Source: Galaxea fascicularis
Lineage: Eukaryota > Cnidaria > Anthozoa > Scleractinia > Euphylliidae
Direction: 5' to 3'
NCBI GenBank assembly: GCA_948470475.1
Contig: OX419347.1
Span: 1,696,072-1,760,071 of the forward strand
DNA: 64,000 nt
The translations under genes and the position numbers were made by a program. Of the stretch, positions 35,362 through 45,920 are shown one piece after another. Within the stretch, counting starts at the first letter, position 1. The number at the start of each line of letters is the position of its first letter. The notes beneath the pieces were generated by a model, which was given only the letters and a program-made list of their open reading frames with translations, ran no database searches and was not told the DNA's origin.

Positions 35362-35595
35362 GGCCGATTTACACGCTGCGATTTGTCGTGCCGATTTGTC
35401 GGTCCCGAGAAATCATGAAGCAAATCGCGCGTGTAAATGGTGACCCGATGCGCGCGCGATTTCAGTCCGACATGTCGGCCGATTCGGAAAAAATCTGTGA
35501 TCACTTCACAGATTTTCTCGCGTCGGGGCCGATTTGCTTCACGATTTCTCGGGGCCGACAAATCGGCACGACAAATCGCAGCGTGTAAATAGGCC
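35362..35595. mobile_element. Foldback element, 234 bases
   Basis: Arms of about 115 bases: GGCC.ATTTACACGCTGCGAT and TTTGTCGTGCCGATTTGTCG at the left, their inverse at the right, meeting near 35505 (TCTGTGATCACTTCACAGA). The arms differ by substitutions and by a CG-rich insert at 35440-35460. Confidence 0.8.
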
Positions 35596-36123
35596 ATTAC
35601 TTGTTTCCTTGTGGGGACTGTACTTGGGAATATTCCTGTAATATGATTTGTGTAAGAAAGTACCGGAAGATGAAAGATACTTATTAGTCTCTTGCACAGT
35701 TTATCAAGAAGAAAGGAAATCTCTGTTTGAAGGTTTCCATAAAGAGTTCAAAATCCCAACTTTGAAAGTGTCGACAGAAATTATAGTTTTGCTGCGCTTT
35801 AGGCGCGTTCCGCAATGCAAAAAAATAGCCGGCTTGGTCGCTTCGCCGCTCGCCGCTCTGCATTAGTGTTCGTTCCACAGATTTATGAGTAAAAGCGAGA
35901 ATGCTCGCAGTCTTTCTTGAAAACGATTTTATTAATTTTTTTTCGGCGGTCCTTGTGTAAAAAAAGAAAGTGACCAACCTTCCGTGCTAAGTTACATATA
36001 ATTGGTCTGAATCTTGACGGAAACGTTTCCTTAGATTGCAATGCTCCCGGTAATTTTTCAGCAAAGAGACTTGACATATCATACCGTCTGTACAATGAAG
36101 AGACCACGGAATATGCCATTCGT

Positions 36124-36381
36124 CATTCTCGTTCCCAGAGCCCACATTCCTTCTGGCCTGCGTCAGAGATCGAGAGCTCTGGCTGGTTCCAAACCACGAA
36201 GTTCGTGAATCACGGACTTCCGGCTCCTCTGCGCAAACTCAGAAGTTTGAAACAATAGTGGTTGCCAACGGCTACAAAAATACACCTTCGCTGCGACTGC
36301 GCATATTTCGGAACTAGCCAGAGCTCTCGATTTCTGCCGCAGGCCAGAAGCTAAGGATCGTGAGCTCTGGGGACGAGAATG
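36124..36381. mobile_element. Foldback element, 258 bases, with 9-base target duplication
   Basis: Terminal inverted repeats CATTCTCGTTCCCAGAGC and its near-inverse at 36364-36381. Flanks are GCCATTCGT (36115-36123) and GCCACTCGT (36382-36390), matching at eight of nine positions, which supports a transposition event of the 8/9-base-duplication type (hAT-like). Confidence 0.75.
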
Positions 36382-36515
36382 GCCACTCGTCTCTTGTGGC
36401 AGTACATATTTTAATTTATTATTCATTCAAAATATTTCCCCGTTTCTGATTGGTTAAAACCACACGCATAATTCACCATAACCAGCTGCTGTTCACCAAA
36501 TTCGGAAAGAAACTT

Positions 36516-36548
<33 letters not shown>

Positions 36549-36866
36549 TCTGCTGCAGATTATTGAACCGATGACGTCAAAATGACGTCAAAAGTGCAGC
36601 AAAACAGCATATTAAACCGTTGGCTATACGCCCGTCTCTTGTGTGTTCTTGATATAAAATTATATACACATTCCTCTTACTATACTTTGGTGATATTTAC
36701 TTAACTGGCCACTTTATCACTGACAGAAATTTTTACCACCGGCTTTTTTACGAGTTGAACCTCAGAAACGTCTGTAACTGGTCACTGACTGTCATAAAGT
36801 TTTACAACCGGTTCTTTTACGAGTTCGACCTCAAAAAACGTCTGTAAAATTTCTGTACTCTTTTAG

Positions 36867-37177
36867 AATCATGCGAACAGAATGCTGTGGGAATAGCAGA
36901 TGGATCTGTTTACCTAAATGCTTCATCACAGCATAATGCCAGTACACCAGCCAATAATGGCCGATTGAACTACACAGCAGGACCATCATGGTGTGCATCC
37001 ACAGGTGATGGGAATAAATACCTACAGATTAATCTACAGACACTTTACATCATCTGTGCTGTTTCCACTCAGGGAAATTCACAAGCAGATCAGTGGGTGA
37101 AGAACTACACCCTACAGTCATCCACAGATGGGGTAACCTGGACAGATTATAAAGAACATGGTCAAAGTAACAAAAAG
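36867..37177 (+). CDS. Gene B exon 2: discoidin domain 1, first half
   Basis: 311 bases, phase 1 to 0, open. Encodes ESCEQNAVGIADGSVYLNAS, PSWCASTGDGNKYLQINLQT, LYIICAVSTQGNSQADQW and NKK. Acceptor CTCTTTTAG and donor GTAGCT as in gene C. Confidence 0.87.
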
Positions 37178-37320
37178 GTAGCTTGAAACGTTTGTGCACT
37201 GGCTTGATTTAAGCTGGCAGTTTGTTGAACAATACACTCCTTTTTTTTTTTTACATAAGAATATATCTTATAAGATAGGATCTTTGATGTGGTGCAAAAT
37301 TTGTAAATACAATACTAACT

Positions 37321-37803
37321 ACTTAATAACCAAGAGTGAGGTCGTTACGGGAAAATCTCAAACTGAGGCCTTGCCGTATTGACCGAGCGATAGCGAGGTC
37401 AATACAGCTAGGCCGAGGTTTGAGATTTTCCCGTAACGACCGAACTGTCGAGGTTATTAAGTTGTTTATTATATGGCTAACACAACGGTTCTAAGGGAAA
37501 AAAAATAGTTCAAGCCCAAGTCGTCGCTTCACGGTAATCTATTCATTAATTTTTTCGAAACTCAGGTCAAACGTTTCACCAACAGTTTTCGTGGTCGTGT
37601 TTTCAGTTTTTTGCTCTTGAGGCACCAATTTTCAATGTAAATAAAACAAATGTGGCCTTTGGATGACTTTTTGTTGTTTTTGTTCCTAATTTGCATCATC
37701 CGTAATTGGCCCGTGGGCATTACGGGAGAATAATGCCCTAGCGCTTCGCTTCGCGTAGCCAATCAGAGCGCGCGTTATATCGTATACAAACACTAGCCAT
37801 ATA
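37321..37803. mobile_element. Foldback element with inner hairpin in a gene B intron
   Basis: An inner hairpin (37321-37462) pairs ACTTAATAAC...GTCGTTACGGGAAAATCTCA with its inverse. TTATATGGCTA (37469) and TAGCCATATAA (37793) form a second inverted pair, so the 335 bases between may be a separate element. The right half (37692-37780) resembles 25120-25190 in gene A's first intron. Confidence 0.6.
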
Positions 37804-38665
37804 ATAAAATCATAGCATTTTTTTAACTGAACCGTTTAAAATTCTTCCTTTTCCTAAACGGTTAAACTAACAAAACCAAATACAGCACTAGTACTAGCCG
37901 TATGTTCGATGCTAACAAAATTCAGCAAAGTGTTAGACACCAAACTATTCTAAGTGATCCCTCAATACATCAGTAAAACGAAAATTTCATCCGCTGTAAT
38001 TTAAGAATATACGCAAAAGTATTTTCAGCCTAAGATCGGCGGAAAAATAAGAATATTCAGCCTGGGCTGGAAAAGCAATATTCTTGTTAAAAGACTGAAA
38101 AGAGTGTATACATGCAGTTTGAATAAACAAGGCTTGATGCTCGAGGGACAAATCTGTACACACCAAGAGAATACACTAACATACACTAGGAAGTCAACTT
38201 ATCTTTTACTGAAGAAGCTGGTCATGGTGTCATATATGTTGTCATATGTACAGTGTTCTGTACGTTGTGTAGATTATAGTGCATGTTTTTGCTGTCACCA
38301 ACTTGTGACCCTGCATCACTGTATTGCATTTCATTGTTCTGCTGGTAGTATGACTCCTCCTTCTCAGATCTGAACTGCAAGTGTCAGTAAAACCACACAC
38401 ATACAAGTAAACTAAACCGATGTCAAACAAATGAATGAACAAACATTCAACCAAAGAAACAAATAACCCTAATGAAAAAGTTATGACCTTGGATTTTGAG
38501 CAATGATATTTCATCTGAAAAATGGTTTCATATCAGAAAAAGCCTTGTACTGAAAAATGCGGAAGACCTTCACTGTTTAAAGATATCTATGAATTGTCTT
38601 GTGCTGATAACTAATTATGGAAGACCTGATCAAACGACTGCTGCACATCTTTGTGGTAAGTGCTT

Positions 38666-38915
38666 CGCCCCATGTAAGGTAATCCGAGAGAGTCGTGGAT
38701 TCTGGATTCCATGCTGTGAATTTCGATTTCCAGGTACTGGATTCCGGATTCCAATCAGTCCTATTTGGAGTGAATTTAGAGCAACTTGGATTCCGGATTC
38801 CAATCTTTTGCGGGATTCCGGATTTCGAGATTTCCAGATTCCAGAACCCAGGATTCCGGATTCCACAATCGAAAATTTCTTGGATTCCGGAATCCAGATT
38901 ACTTTGCATGGGGCG
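38666..38915. mobile_element. Foldback element made of GGATTCC words, 250 bases
   Basis: Ends CGCCCCATGTAAGGTAATC and GATTACTTTGCATGGGGCG are inverted repeats; the interior repeats GGATTCCGGATTCCA in both directions, which gives open but meaningless frames on both strands. Flanks AAGTGCTT and AGGTGCTG match at six of eight, possibly a decayed 8-base target duplication. Confidence 0.75.
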
Positions 38916-39085
38916 AGGTGCTGGTCGAATATGGCAGTGTTTCAATTGATATTCATTTGATTATTTTTAGAAAAGAGATCAAGTGGAGTCAAAATGCAAA
39001 TTGTGTGATTTCATTTGAAAATTACATTACCCAGTTACCCGAGATCCTCCCCATGTTATCTTTTTATCTTTTTATTTCTGTTTAG

Positions 39086-39219
39086 AGCTTTAAAGGGAAC
39101 TATGGTTAAACACATTCTGTGCAATGGCATTGTCGCTAGATACGTGCGTTTTACGGTTGAAAGTAACCATAACAGAGCTTGTTTTCGTGTTGAAATATTT
39201 GGAGTGCCAAGGAGCAAAG
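39086..39219 (+). pseudogene. Gene B exon 3: discoidin domain 1, second half, frameshifted
   Basis: Aligned to gene A (17084-17231) and gene C (56582-56729), 14 bases are missing after GGGAACTATG (39095-39104). The frame then meets TAA at 39107-39109. After the deletion the other frame still encodes ARYVRFTVESNHNRACFRVE, so the loss is recent or the rest is still near-identical. Splice sites at both ends are kept. Confidence 0.82.
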
Positions 39220-40159
39220 GTGGGTAAAGTTTGATTTTAAGTGTTACTGCCATGTTGTAGCTGTAATGTATTTTTATCTTCTTGCTTTAGCGGTGTTCAC
39301 ACAGCTTGATCGAGGGTGACAGAAAATAATGTGTGTTGTAATCAAGCCAGCAAACCTGAAAAAATGCCGGCAAAACTAATCATAGGCTTTTAAAGAGTTT
39401 CCTTTCGACACAACTTTAACAAAGTTTGGGGTTTACCGATAACGCAGCTGTAATTTCAGAGGGAGACCAGGCCCTTTAGAAACTAGCCCACTTATTGGCG
39501 AAACATAATCATTAAGAATTAATGTATGGATTTTAGCTTTGCTGCATGAATGAAGAACAAATGAAAGAAAAGATACTCATGAATGGACATAATATTACGT
39601 ATTCTATAGGTGTATACATGCACGCAGCTCTTAAAACATGGAGGCAGTTGCCTACGTATAGCGCCTAATTTTGCCGGGAATTTGATACACTTTGATACCT
39701 ACGGTCCAGTCACCGGTATTTCCTGATTTGTGGCCCAATGACCCCCAGCTTTGAAAGAAAGAATGCGTCACCAAAGTTAACGTAACTCAGTCAGTTTGAT
39801 GTTTCTAACTAAAGACTTTGTAATACTTGCGAAGACTAATAGCATTTTCTGATTCTGGAATAAAACCAAATATTTTGACTAAATGTTGGGGCGTCTCGAA
39901 AACTAAGACCCCATTCTAATTTCTCTTTTGAAGTGGCCGGAAGAGCAAAGTGAAGAAAAAGAAATCTCTTTTCCTAAAGCCGTTGTCTTTCAATCAAAAA
40001 AAAAAAGTGAAACAATCGTCAGCCGCCAGTCGTCTTCCCCTTTGTTAAAGTATCTGCAGTAACGGTAAAATGCCCAAAATAAATTGTCGAGACCTTTGCA
40101 GAGGAAAAGGCCGGAAAAATGTCTCTGACTTGGTTTGATGCTACTCTGGTTTGAAGTTT

Positions 40160-41113
40160 GATGAATGTAACTTAAAAAGTTACAATTCACGACCCAACGT
40201 TTCGACACTCCTGTCTAGTGTCTTCATCAGGGGTGATCTAGTGTTGCAAAAAGGAGCCTTTTATACGCTTACTAATTAACGACCTTTTGTTTTGATGAGG
40301 TGTAAATAGGTGTCAGGTAAAAGGCCGCCATCGTCACGGTTTAAAGGAGCGTGGGCGGAGTTGATGTGCCAAGCTTCCAAACAAAGCCGTTGATGGTACC
40401 GCCGGTTAGTGGTGATAATTTTGGAATTATCCCACGCTATTGTATGGTTGGTTTGGCAAGCATGTTCCGACAAAGCGGAATTGTCCTTTTTGCAAAGAAA
40501 AACTGCTTTTTGATGCTCTTTTAAACGCGTGCCAAGCTGACGCTTGGTCTGTCCGATGTACTCATGATCACAGTCATTGCAAGGAATAGAATAAACAGCG
40601 TCAGTTCGTTGTTCTTTCAACACAGGATCCTTAGGTTTGGCAAAAATATGACTCAACGTCTGAAAAGGTTTTTGTGCAACTTTGACATTGTGGCTAGTCA
40701 AAACTCTCTTAATGGGTTCTGTAACACCGCGGATGTACGGGATGACGGCAAAACCTGTAGCCGAAACCTCGTCCCCGGAGGTGTTAAGAGAAGGAGTAAC
40801 TGGTTTTAAGCAGTTACGTAGGAAAGTGTTTGGATAGCCATTGACCTTTAGGACGTCAAAAACATATTTTCGCTCTTTGGCCCTAGAATCACATGAAGAT
40901 GGCAAACAATCAGCCCTCGTGAGCAAAGTTCTGGTTACGGATTTTTTGTGGCAGATGGGGTGGTGGGAGTCAAATGCGAGATATTTGTCGGTATGCGTGG
41001 GTTTGCGATAAACACTTGTCTCTAAATTTCCCCGGTGCGCCCTATAGACATTCAAATCGAGAAAAGACAAACGTCTATCATTCTCACGCTCAATGGTGAA
41101 CTGGATAGACGGC
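40160..41113 (-). mobile_element. Penelope-like element: RT end and GIY-YIG endonuclease
   Basis: The minus-strand frame from 41113 to 40276 reads PSIQFTIERENDRRLSFLDL, TSVYRKPTHTDKYLAFDSHH, later VYSIPCNDCDHEYIGQTKRQ and GTRLKEHQKAV. The first part is the RT region following the catalytic YxDD in Penelope elements, the last is a GIY-YIG nuclease with the conserved Tyr pair and Arg. The frame ends normally. The non-coding stretch 40160-40275 has CGAAACGTTGGGTCG, a wording common at Penelope ends. The upstream RT core is missing here and appears on the other strand at 41113. Confidence 0.85.
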
Positions 41114-41300
41114 TATGGGTTCTCCCGTTTCTGCCGTCATTGCCAACATGGTAATGGAAGATGTGGAACAAAGGGCTCTGGCTTCCTCACCGATCCAGCC
41201 TTTGTTTTGGAAACGATATGTCGACGATGTCATCTCTGCGGTATCCGGAAATGAAGCGGAGCGCCTTCTTTCACATTTAAATTCAGTTGAGCCGTCTATC
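41113..41300 (+). mobile_element. Penelope-like element: RT catalytic piece, cut by the gap
   Basis: Plus-strand frame: MGSPVSAVIANMVMEDVEQR, then FWKRYVDDVISAVSGNE and SHLNSVEPSI, ending at the N run. YVDD is the RT catalytic motif. The next expected residues (QFTIER...) are exactly those that start the minus-strand piece at 41113-40276, so the two pieces are parts of one element in opposite directions. Confidence 0.85.
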
Positions 41301-41500
41301 NNNNNNNNNNNNNNNNNNNNNNNNNNNNNNNNNNNNNNNNNNNNNNNNNNNNNNNNNNNNNNNNNNNNNNNNNNNNNNNNNNNNNNNNNNNNNNNNNNNN
41401 NNNNNNNNNNNNNNNNNNNNNNNNNNNNNNNNNNNNNNNNNNNNNNNNNNNNNNNNNNNNNNNNNNNNNNNNNNNNNNNNNNNNNNNNNNNNNNNNNNNN
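41301..41500. other. Assembly gap, 200 N
   Basis: A run of exactly 200 N, probably of unknown true size. It follows the Penelope RT piece and precedes the gene B exon at 41610. Confidence 0.99.
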
Positions 41501-41609
41501 TTATGGGCTCCTGGCATTAGTCATTTGTAAAAATGTTTCTTGTATATTGAGGAATACCGGAGTGTTTTCGTTAATATTACTACTTGCCTTAATTTGTTCA
41601 CTCATCAAG

Positions 41610-41804
41610 GAAATTCAGATGCAAATGGAGGGGCAGGAAACCATCTTTGTGATAGTGTTACTCACATTCCAGCCGGACAGGAAAAATCCTATTTCTGCAT
41701 TCCAAGAGTATATGGGAGATACGTCTATATCAGGATACCTGGCGACAACAAAATTTTGACGCTCTGTGAGGTTGAAGTTTATTCTACTTACATATCTAGA
41801 ACAA
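41610..41804 (+). CDS. Gene B exon 4: FTP domain 1, second half
   Basis: 195 bases, open, phase 1 to 1: GNSDANGGAGNHLCDSVTHI, PAGQEKSYFCIPRVYGRYVY, IRIPGDNKILTLCEVEVYS. The partner exon with the first half of the domain is not present between 39220 and the gap. Confidence 0.87.
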
Positions 41805-42696
41805 GTAAGTGTTTGCTTGTAGTTCAACATTTTTGCTAATTTGATTGATGTATGGTATTATCACTAGGTAAACGTTATTTCAGTTTCTATTGATGTTACT
41901 GTTAGTATGAATTTCATACCACTCATGATCAGTCGTGTAATTAGCCTCTTTGAAGTCCTTTTCCAGTATTTTTTATTAAATACGGAATTCTTGAGAAACA
42001 CTACAATGAACTTGTTTGTCGTACACTATGTGGCAATAATCTTTGGAATTATTGTCAATTCAGAGATGTTGCGCAATTTCAGCAGAAAAATACAGAGTGC
42101 TTTTGTATTTCTGATATACCATCATGTCCAAGTAGTTCGCTCTTTAACCAGTGAAACCCCAAAAAGGTCCTGTTCTACAATAATACAAAATTAAGGAAAA
42201 AAGTTTTGGTGATCGATCTTTAAGTGTTAGTGTAGTTAGTGTATTAGATTTGCATTTATTTGTGCAACTCGATGTTGTTATTTGTGATGCAACTCGCCAT
42301 GCTTAGCCGCTTTCGTCGTAAAAGAATACTAATGCCATTTTAGCATCAGGCTAAAATATCCGCATTGTGCCTCCTGACTGATTAATTCCTATTTCCGTCT
42401 GGAGGAATCCGGCCGTTGGTTTCATTTTGGCGTTCGCTCTCGAGTCGATATTTGGGGAATACGATAAAATCCTTTGTCGTTATCTCTATTTGAACGATTG
42501 GAGCAGCCAAAAACTGCACAAAAGCTCAGCAATTGTTACGTGAAAACTGCTTCAAGAATACCTTCCACACGTGCTCCGGACATGCGCGATTTGTTTTGTC
42601 CTCCAGTTCGCAAAATCACGTGACGTGACGTCAGATCTGAAATGGGATTGTTCTACTCTCTCACATGCAGACACTGTTGTCTCGCTGCAAGACTAA

Positions 42697-42881
42697 GGGT
42701 CCGTTCCTTTGGGGTGATCTGGATCAGGATCAGTGATCCAAGATCTGTCTGTATCATGGTGCATCAAAGGAACCGGTGAATCCAATCTGATCATGGATTC
42801 ATCGGTTGCTTTGATGCACCATGATCCACACAGATCTTGGATCACTGATCCTGATCCAAATCACCGCAAAGGAACGCACCC
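42697..42881. mobile_element. MITE with TAA target duplication in a gene B intron
   Basis: 185 bases, near-perfect foldback: GGGTCCGTTCCTTTGGGGTG at the left, inverse at the right, with GGATCAGGATCAGTGATCC arms. Flanked by TAA on both sides (42694-42696, 42882-42884), as for PIF/Harbinger-type insertions. The homologous intron of gene C (near 61395) has the uninterrupted site with one TAA. Confidence 0.82.
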
Positions 42882-43395
42882 TAAAACGCGTCCCATGTCT
42901 CACCTGATCTCCTTCTCTGCAGCACGTCGCCACTTCACTGGTCTTGCTACGTCCCAATAAGGATTTTCCTTATAGAGTGACTTATTCGATGGGATTTAAA
43001 CAATCATTAATGTTAGATCCGCTGAGACCTGAACTGCTGCGTATTGTGTTTATCACAAGTTCCACTGTATCCTTTAGGTACAGTTTTTCCTTCAAGTATT
43101 TTATTATTTCTGTGACACCATATTTCAAAATGGCCAGTTTAGATGCCTAAATTTACGTCACTATCTCACTTTGCATGACGCAGGAGAACGCGAATGCAAA
43201 GTACATTTTGTTTACGAACACAATTAAAACAGTTAAAGACCTCACAGATTTACTTTCGGTCACCGGAATATAAATATTTCCTGCGTTGGCTTACGAACCG
43301 TATCATATCACAAAAAAGGTTCTACTGCTTACCTTATTTTAAGTTAAAGATATTAGCGCCAAAACATTTTATCACGTTTTAATGCGTTTTTTCAG

Positions 43396-43641
43396 ACCTG
43401 GCTCTCAATCAGTCCGCTCAGCAGATTGATACTGACTCTGGTGGAGTGGCATCACGAGCGGTGGATGGGGGAACTTCACAAGACTACTCTCACGGCAGCT
43501 GTACACATACTACAGCAACTACTGATCCTTGGTGGAGAGTGGATCTGGGGTCATCTGTTCCTGTGACTGAAGTCCGTATTGTTAACAGAGATTGTACTGG
43601 CGATTGTGCATCACGTTTGAATTCATTTGAAATCAGGATAG
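43396..43641 (+). CDS. Gene B exon 5: FTP domain 2, first half
   Basis: 246 bases, open, phase 1 to 1: NLALNQSAQQIDTDSGGVAS, AVDGGTSQDY, CTHTTATTDPWWRVDLGSSV, EVRIVNRDCTGDCASRLNSF-EIRIG. His is 26 residues before the first Arg, as in the F-type lectin motif, but the following loop (RDCTGDCASR) is longer than the usual RxDx4R. Confidence 0.87.
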
Positions 43642-43952
43642 GTAAGTTAGTGTTACACTGTAACGATGAAAACAAAACGGTTTGATGAATTCTGGGAAAA
43701 TGAAATGTTTTTGTCAAGTATGAATCCAAAATAAATATGATACGACTGAGTAGACTGTGGTTTTGTGTACGTGAAACTCTTTAGTATTTGGAACCTGTGA
43801 TCAGTCTTTTTAATATGCATGAGTAAACTGTCAAGAGATTTCAATGTCATTTAAAAGTAGTTTGGTTTTTTTCTGAACAGAATATAAAAGAGCTGTGATC
43901 AGCTGAGACTGGGTAAAGCGGAGACGTTAACTCCTTTCATTTGTTTGTACAG

Positions 43953-44138
43953 GTAATCGCAACCAAAGCGGAGGGCAAACAAACCCGAGTTGTGGAGGGA
44001 TCCTGTCTTTAGGCAATAGACAAACAAAGTCCTTTTATTGTGTACCTGTACTTGTTGGTCGATATGTCTACATTCGTATTCCAGGAAACAATAAAGTTCT
44101 CACCCTTTGTGAGGTCCAAGTTTATTCTACAACGAACG
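43953..44138 (+). CDS. Gene B exon 6: FTP domain 2, second half
   Basis: 186 bases: GNRNQSGGQTNPSCGGILSL, KSFYCVPVLVGRYVYIRIPG, NNKVLTLCEVQVYSTTN. Acceptor TTTGTACAG, donor GTAATC. Almost identical to 63006-63191 in gene C, and the similarity continues through the following intron. Confidence 0.87.
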
Positions 44139-44854
44139 GTAATCCAGGTTTTCTCTGTTCGTGTTTCTGGTGATAATCTTTTTCTGTACGAAAAACGTCA
44201 GGAAAGAATGTTTGTTTTATTGCTATTTTAATGTGTAACGGCGTTACCAATATCAACAGCGGCTACCAACCGCTTAAAGACAAAATGCAATCTCAGATTG
44301 CAAATTAAAGGTAATGAAGGAAGATTAGCTGCAACGGTAAGAGTTGGTTTATGGTTCCCCAATAACAACTTGTTCAATCAAGCCACCAATATTGTGATGT
44401 AAGCACTCAACGGCATGTGAGGCCGACTTAAAAACGCTACGACTTGGTTCCACGCAACAGGTTGACAGCAACCTACGTTATGATAAATAAACAAACAAAA
44501 AGTAATTCTGTAATTGAAATTCTCACCAAAGGATTGTTCAAATACACCTTACACAAATGTGAAACGTTATATTTACGAGAAGTGGAAACTTTTGTTTTTA
44601 ATGATATGTATTATTCAAGAAAAAGTACATTTGTGTGAGGATGAATCGATCTAAGGTAAACTGCTGTGGAGAGACAATGTTTTGTCTCTCATTTAACCTT
44701 CCAAGAAATGATAACTTACTGTAATACTGGATAGCTATGTATAACATGTATCTAGATTGACAAATCTAGTTTGGAGGGCGTTGTTCAAAGTTGGTGACGA
44801 AGTGCTTTCTTCTCTGCACATGCAAACCTACCATATTTTTAAACGTAATTTCAG

Positions 44855-45147
44855 GTTGCTCAGGTGACCCAGTGGGAGTCTCAAACAGTTCCGTCATTCT
44901 TGATCAGAGATTCTCTGCTTCCTCCACTCGTAGCAGCAGTAATCCTTATAATGGGCGTCTGACAGAATCCAATGCGTGGTTACCCAGCAGTAACAATGAT
45001 GCCAGTGACTTCCTGCAGATTGACCTGGGATCAGTTTACTTTGTCTGTGGTGTAGCTACACAGGGAAATCCTAACGCAGATGATTGGACAGAGACTTATA
45101 AAATACAGACGTCCTTAAACAATGTTAATTGGACAACCTACGAAAAG
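44855..45147 (+). CDS. Gene B exon 7: discoidin domain 2, first half
   Basis: 293 bases: GCSGDPVGVSNSSVILDQRF, SASSTRSSSNPYNGRL, AWLPSSNNDASDFLQIDLGS and VYFVCGVATQGNPNADDWTE, ending WTTYEK before GTAAAA. Phase 1 to 0. Confidence 0.88.
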
Positions 45148-45603
45148 GTAAAAGCCAGCAGTGCGTTAGTGGGATGACCTGAAGACTTTGAAATGTGAAG
45201 CAAACGTTAGTTCTTGAAATTCTTTCAGTTATTCCTTTATTTGAATGTTACTTGAAAAGTGATTCAAGCTAAAACAACGCCAGTCTCGTTTCTGCCGATA
45301 AAAATGCTGGATTGTTTTCAATTTACGATGTCATGATACTTCCTCTGTGCCAGTGAACACATCACTTGCCTCAAGTAAAAAAGTTTAAACGAATTTGATA
45401 TTATCAGCAGAGATGATAAAAGTAAATTGACCACCCTGAAAAAATTCAATTGCTGACGATTCGAACTTATTTGTTTTATTTGCACATGATTCATTTTTAT
45501 AAGAAAGAAAGCCTCATCTTATTCTTTGTCTGATGGTTTTCTCCATGTGTCTCTGACTAAAAAACAAACAAACAAACAAACAAGCGTTTTTTTTTCTTTC
45601 CAG

Positions 45604-45745
45604 AATTTTACTGGTAACAGTGATAGGAACAGCGTTGTCAGAAGTGAGCTTTACGAACCAGTCGCTGCAAAGTTCATTCGTTTTTATCCTGTGTTATTCA
45701 ACAATAACAAAGCATTGAGAGTGGAAGTGTATGGATCATTGCAAG
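45604..45745 (+). CDS. Gene B exon 8: discoidin domain 2, second half
   Basis: 142 bases: NFTGNSDRNSVVRSELYEPV, AAKFIRFYPVLFNNNKALRV-EVYGSLQ. Acceptor TTTCTTTCCAG, donor GTACAT; phase 0 to 1. Confidence 0.87.
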
Positions 45746-45920
45746 GTACATTGACTTGACTGCAATCTATTAGTATGGATCACTCCGCTCTGTGATTTTT
45801 CTCAGTAAATATGCCTTTCTTCACTTGGTCATGAGAGTCATTCATGCATGGTTTTCGTCATGAGCTTACATGTAGATTTTCATGGCTATTCCATACTAAC
45901 GCTTTTGTGATATCAGAAGT

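Larger units (their letters stand above)
33946..36866. other. Gene B first intron, rich in foldback elements
   Basis: Between the signal exon and the first discoidin exon lie four separately listed foldback elements plus, at 36525-36600, tandem copies of ATGACGTCAAAA(G)TGCAG with four TGACGTCA palindromes. A stretch at 35645-35790 reads CKKVPEDERYLLVSCTVYQE on the plus strand and may be a scrap of a LINE protein. Confidence 0.5.

Noticed and set aside
38496..39085. Frames of 80-150 codons rich in DSGFRIP-type repeats on both strands
   Set aside because: Translation of GGATTCC words inside a foldback element; low complexity and symmetrical on both strands.
41287..41520. Frames spanning the N run
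   Set aside because: Open only because N codons do not read as stops.
44444..44638. 64-codon frame identical at residue level with 63506-63700
   Set aside because: It lies inside the aligned intron of genes B and C between FTP 2 and discoidin 2; identity reflects recent duplication of the intron, and there is no domain or splice link.
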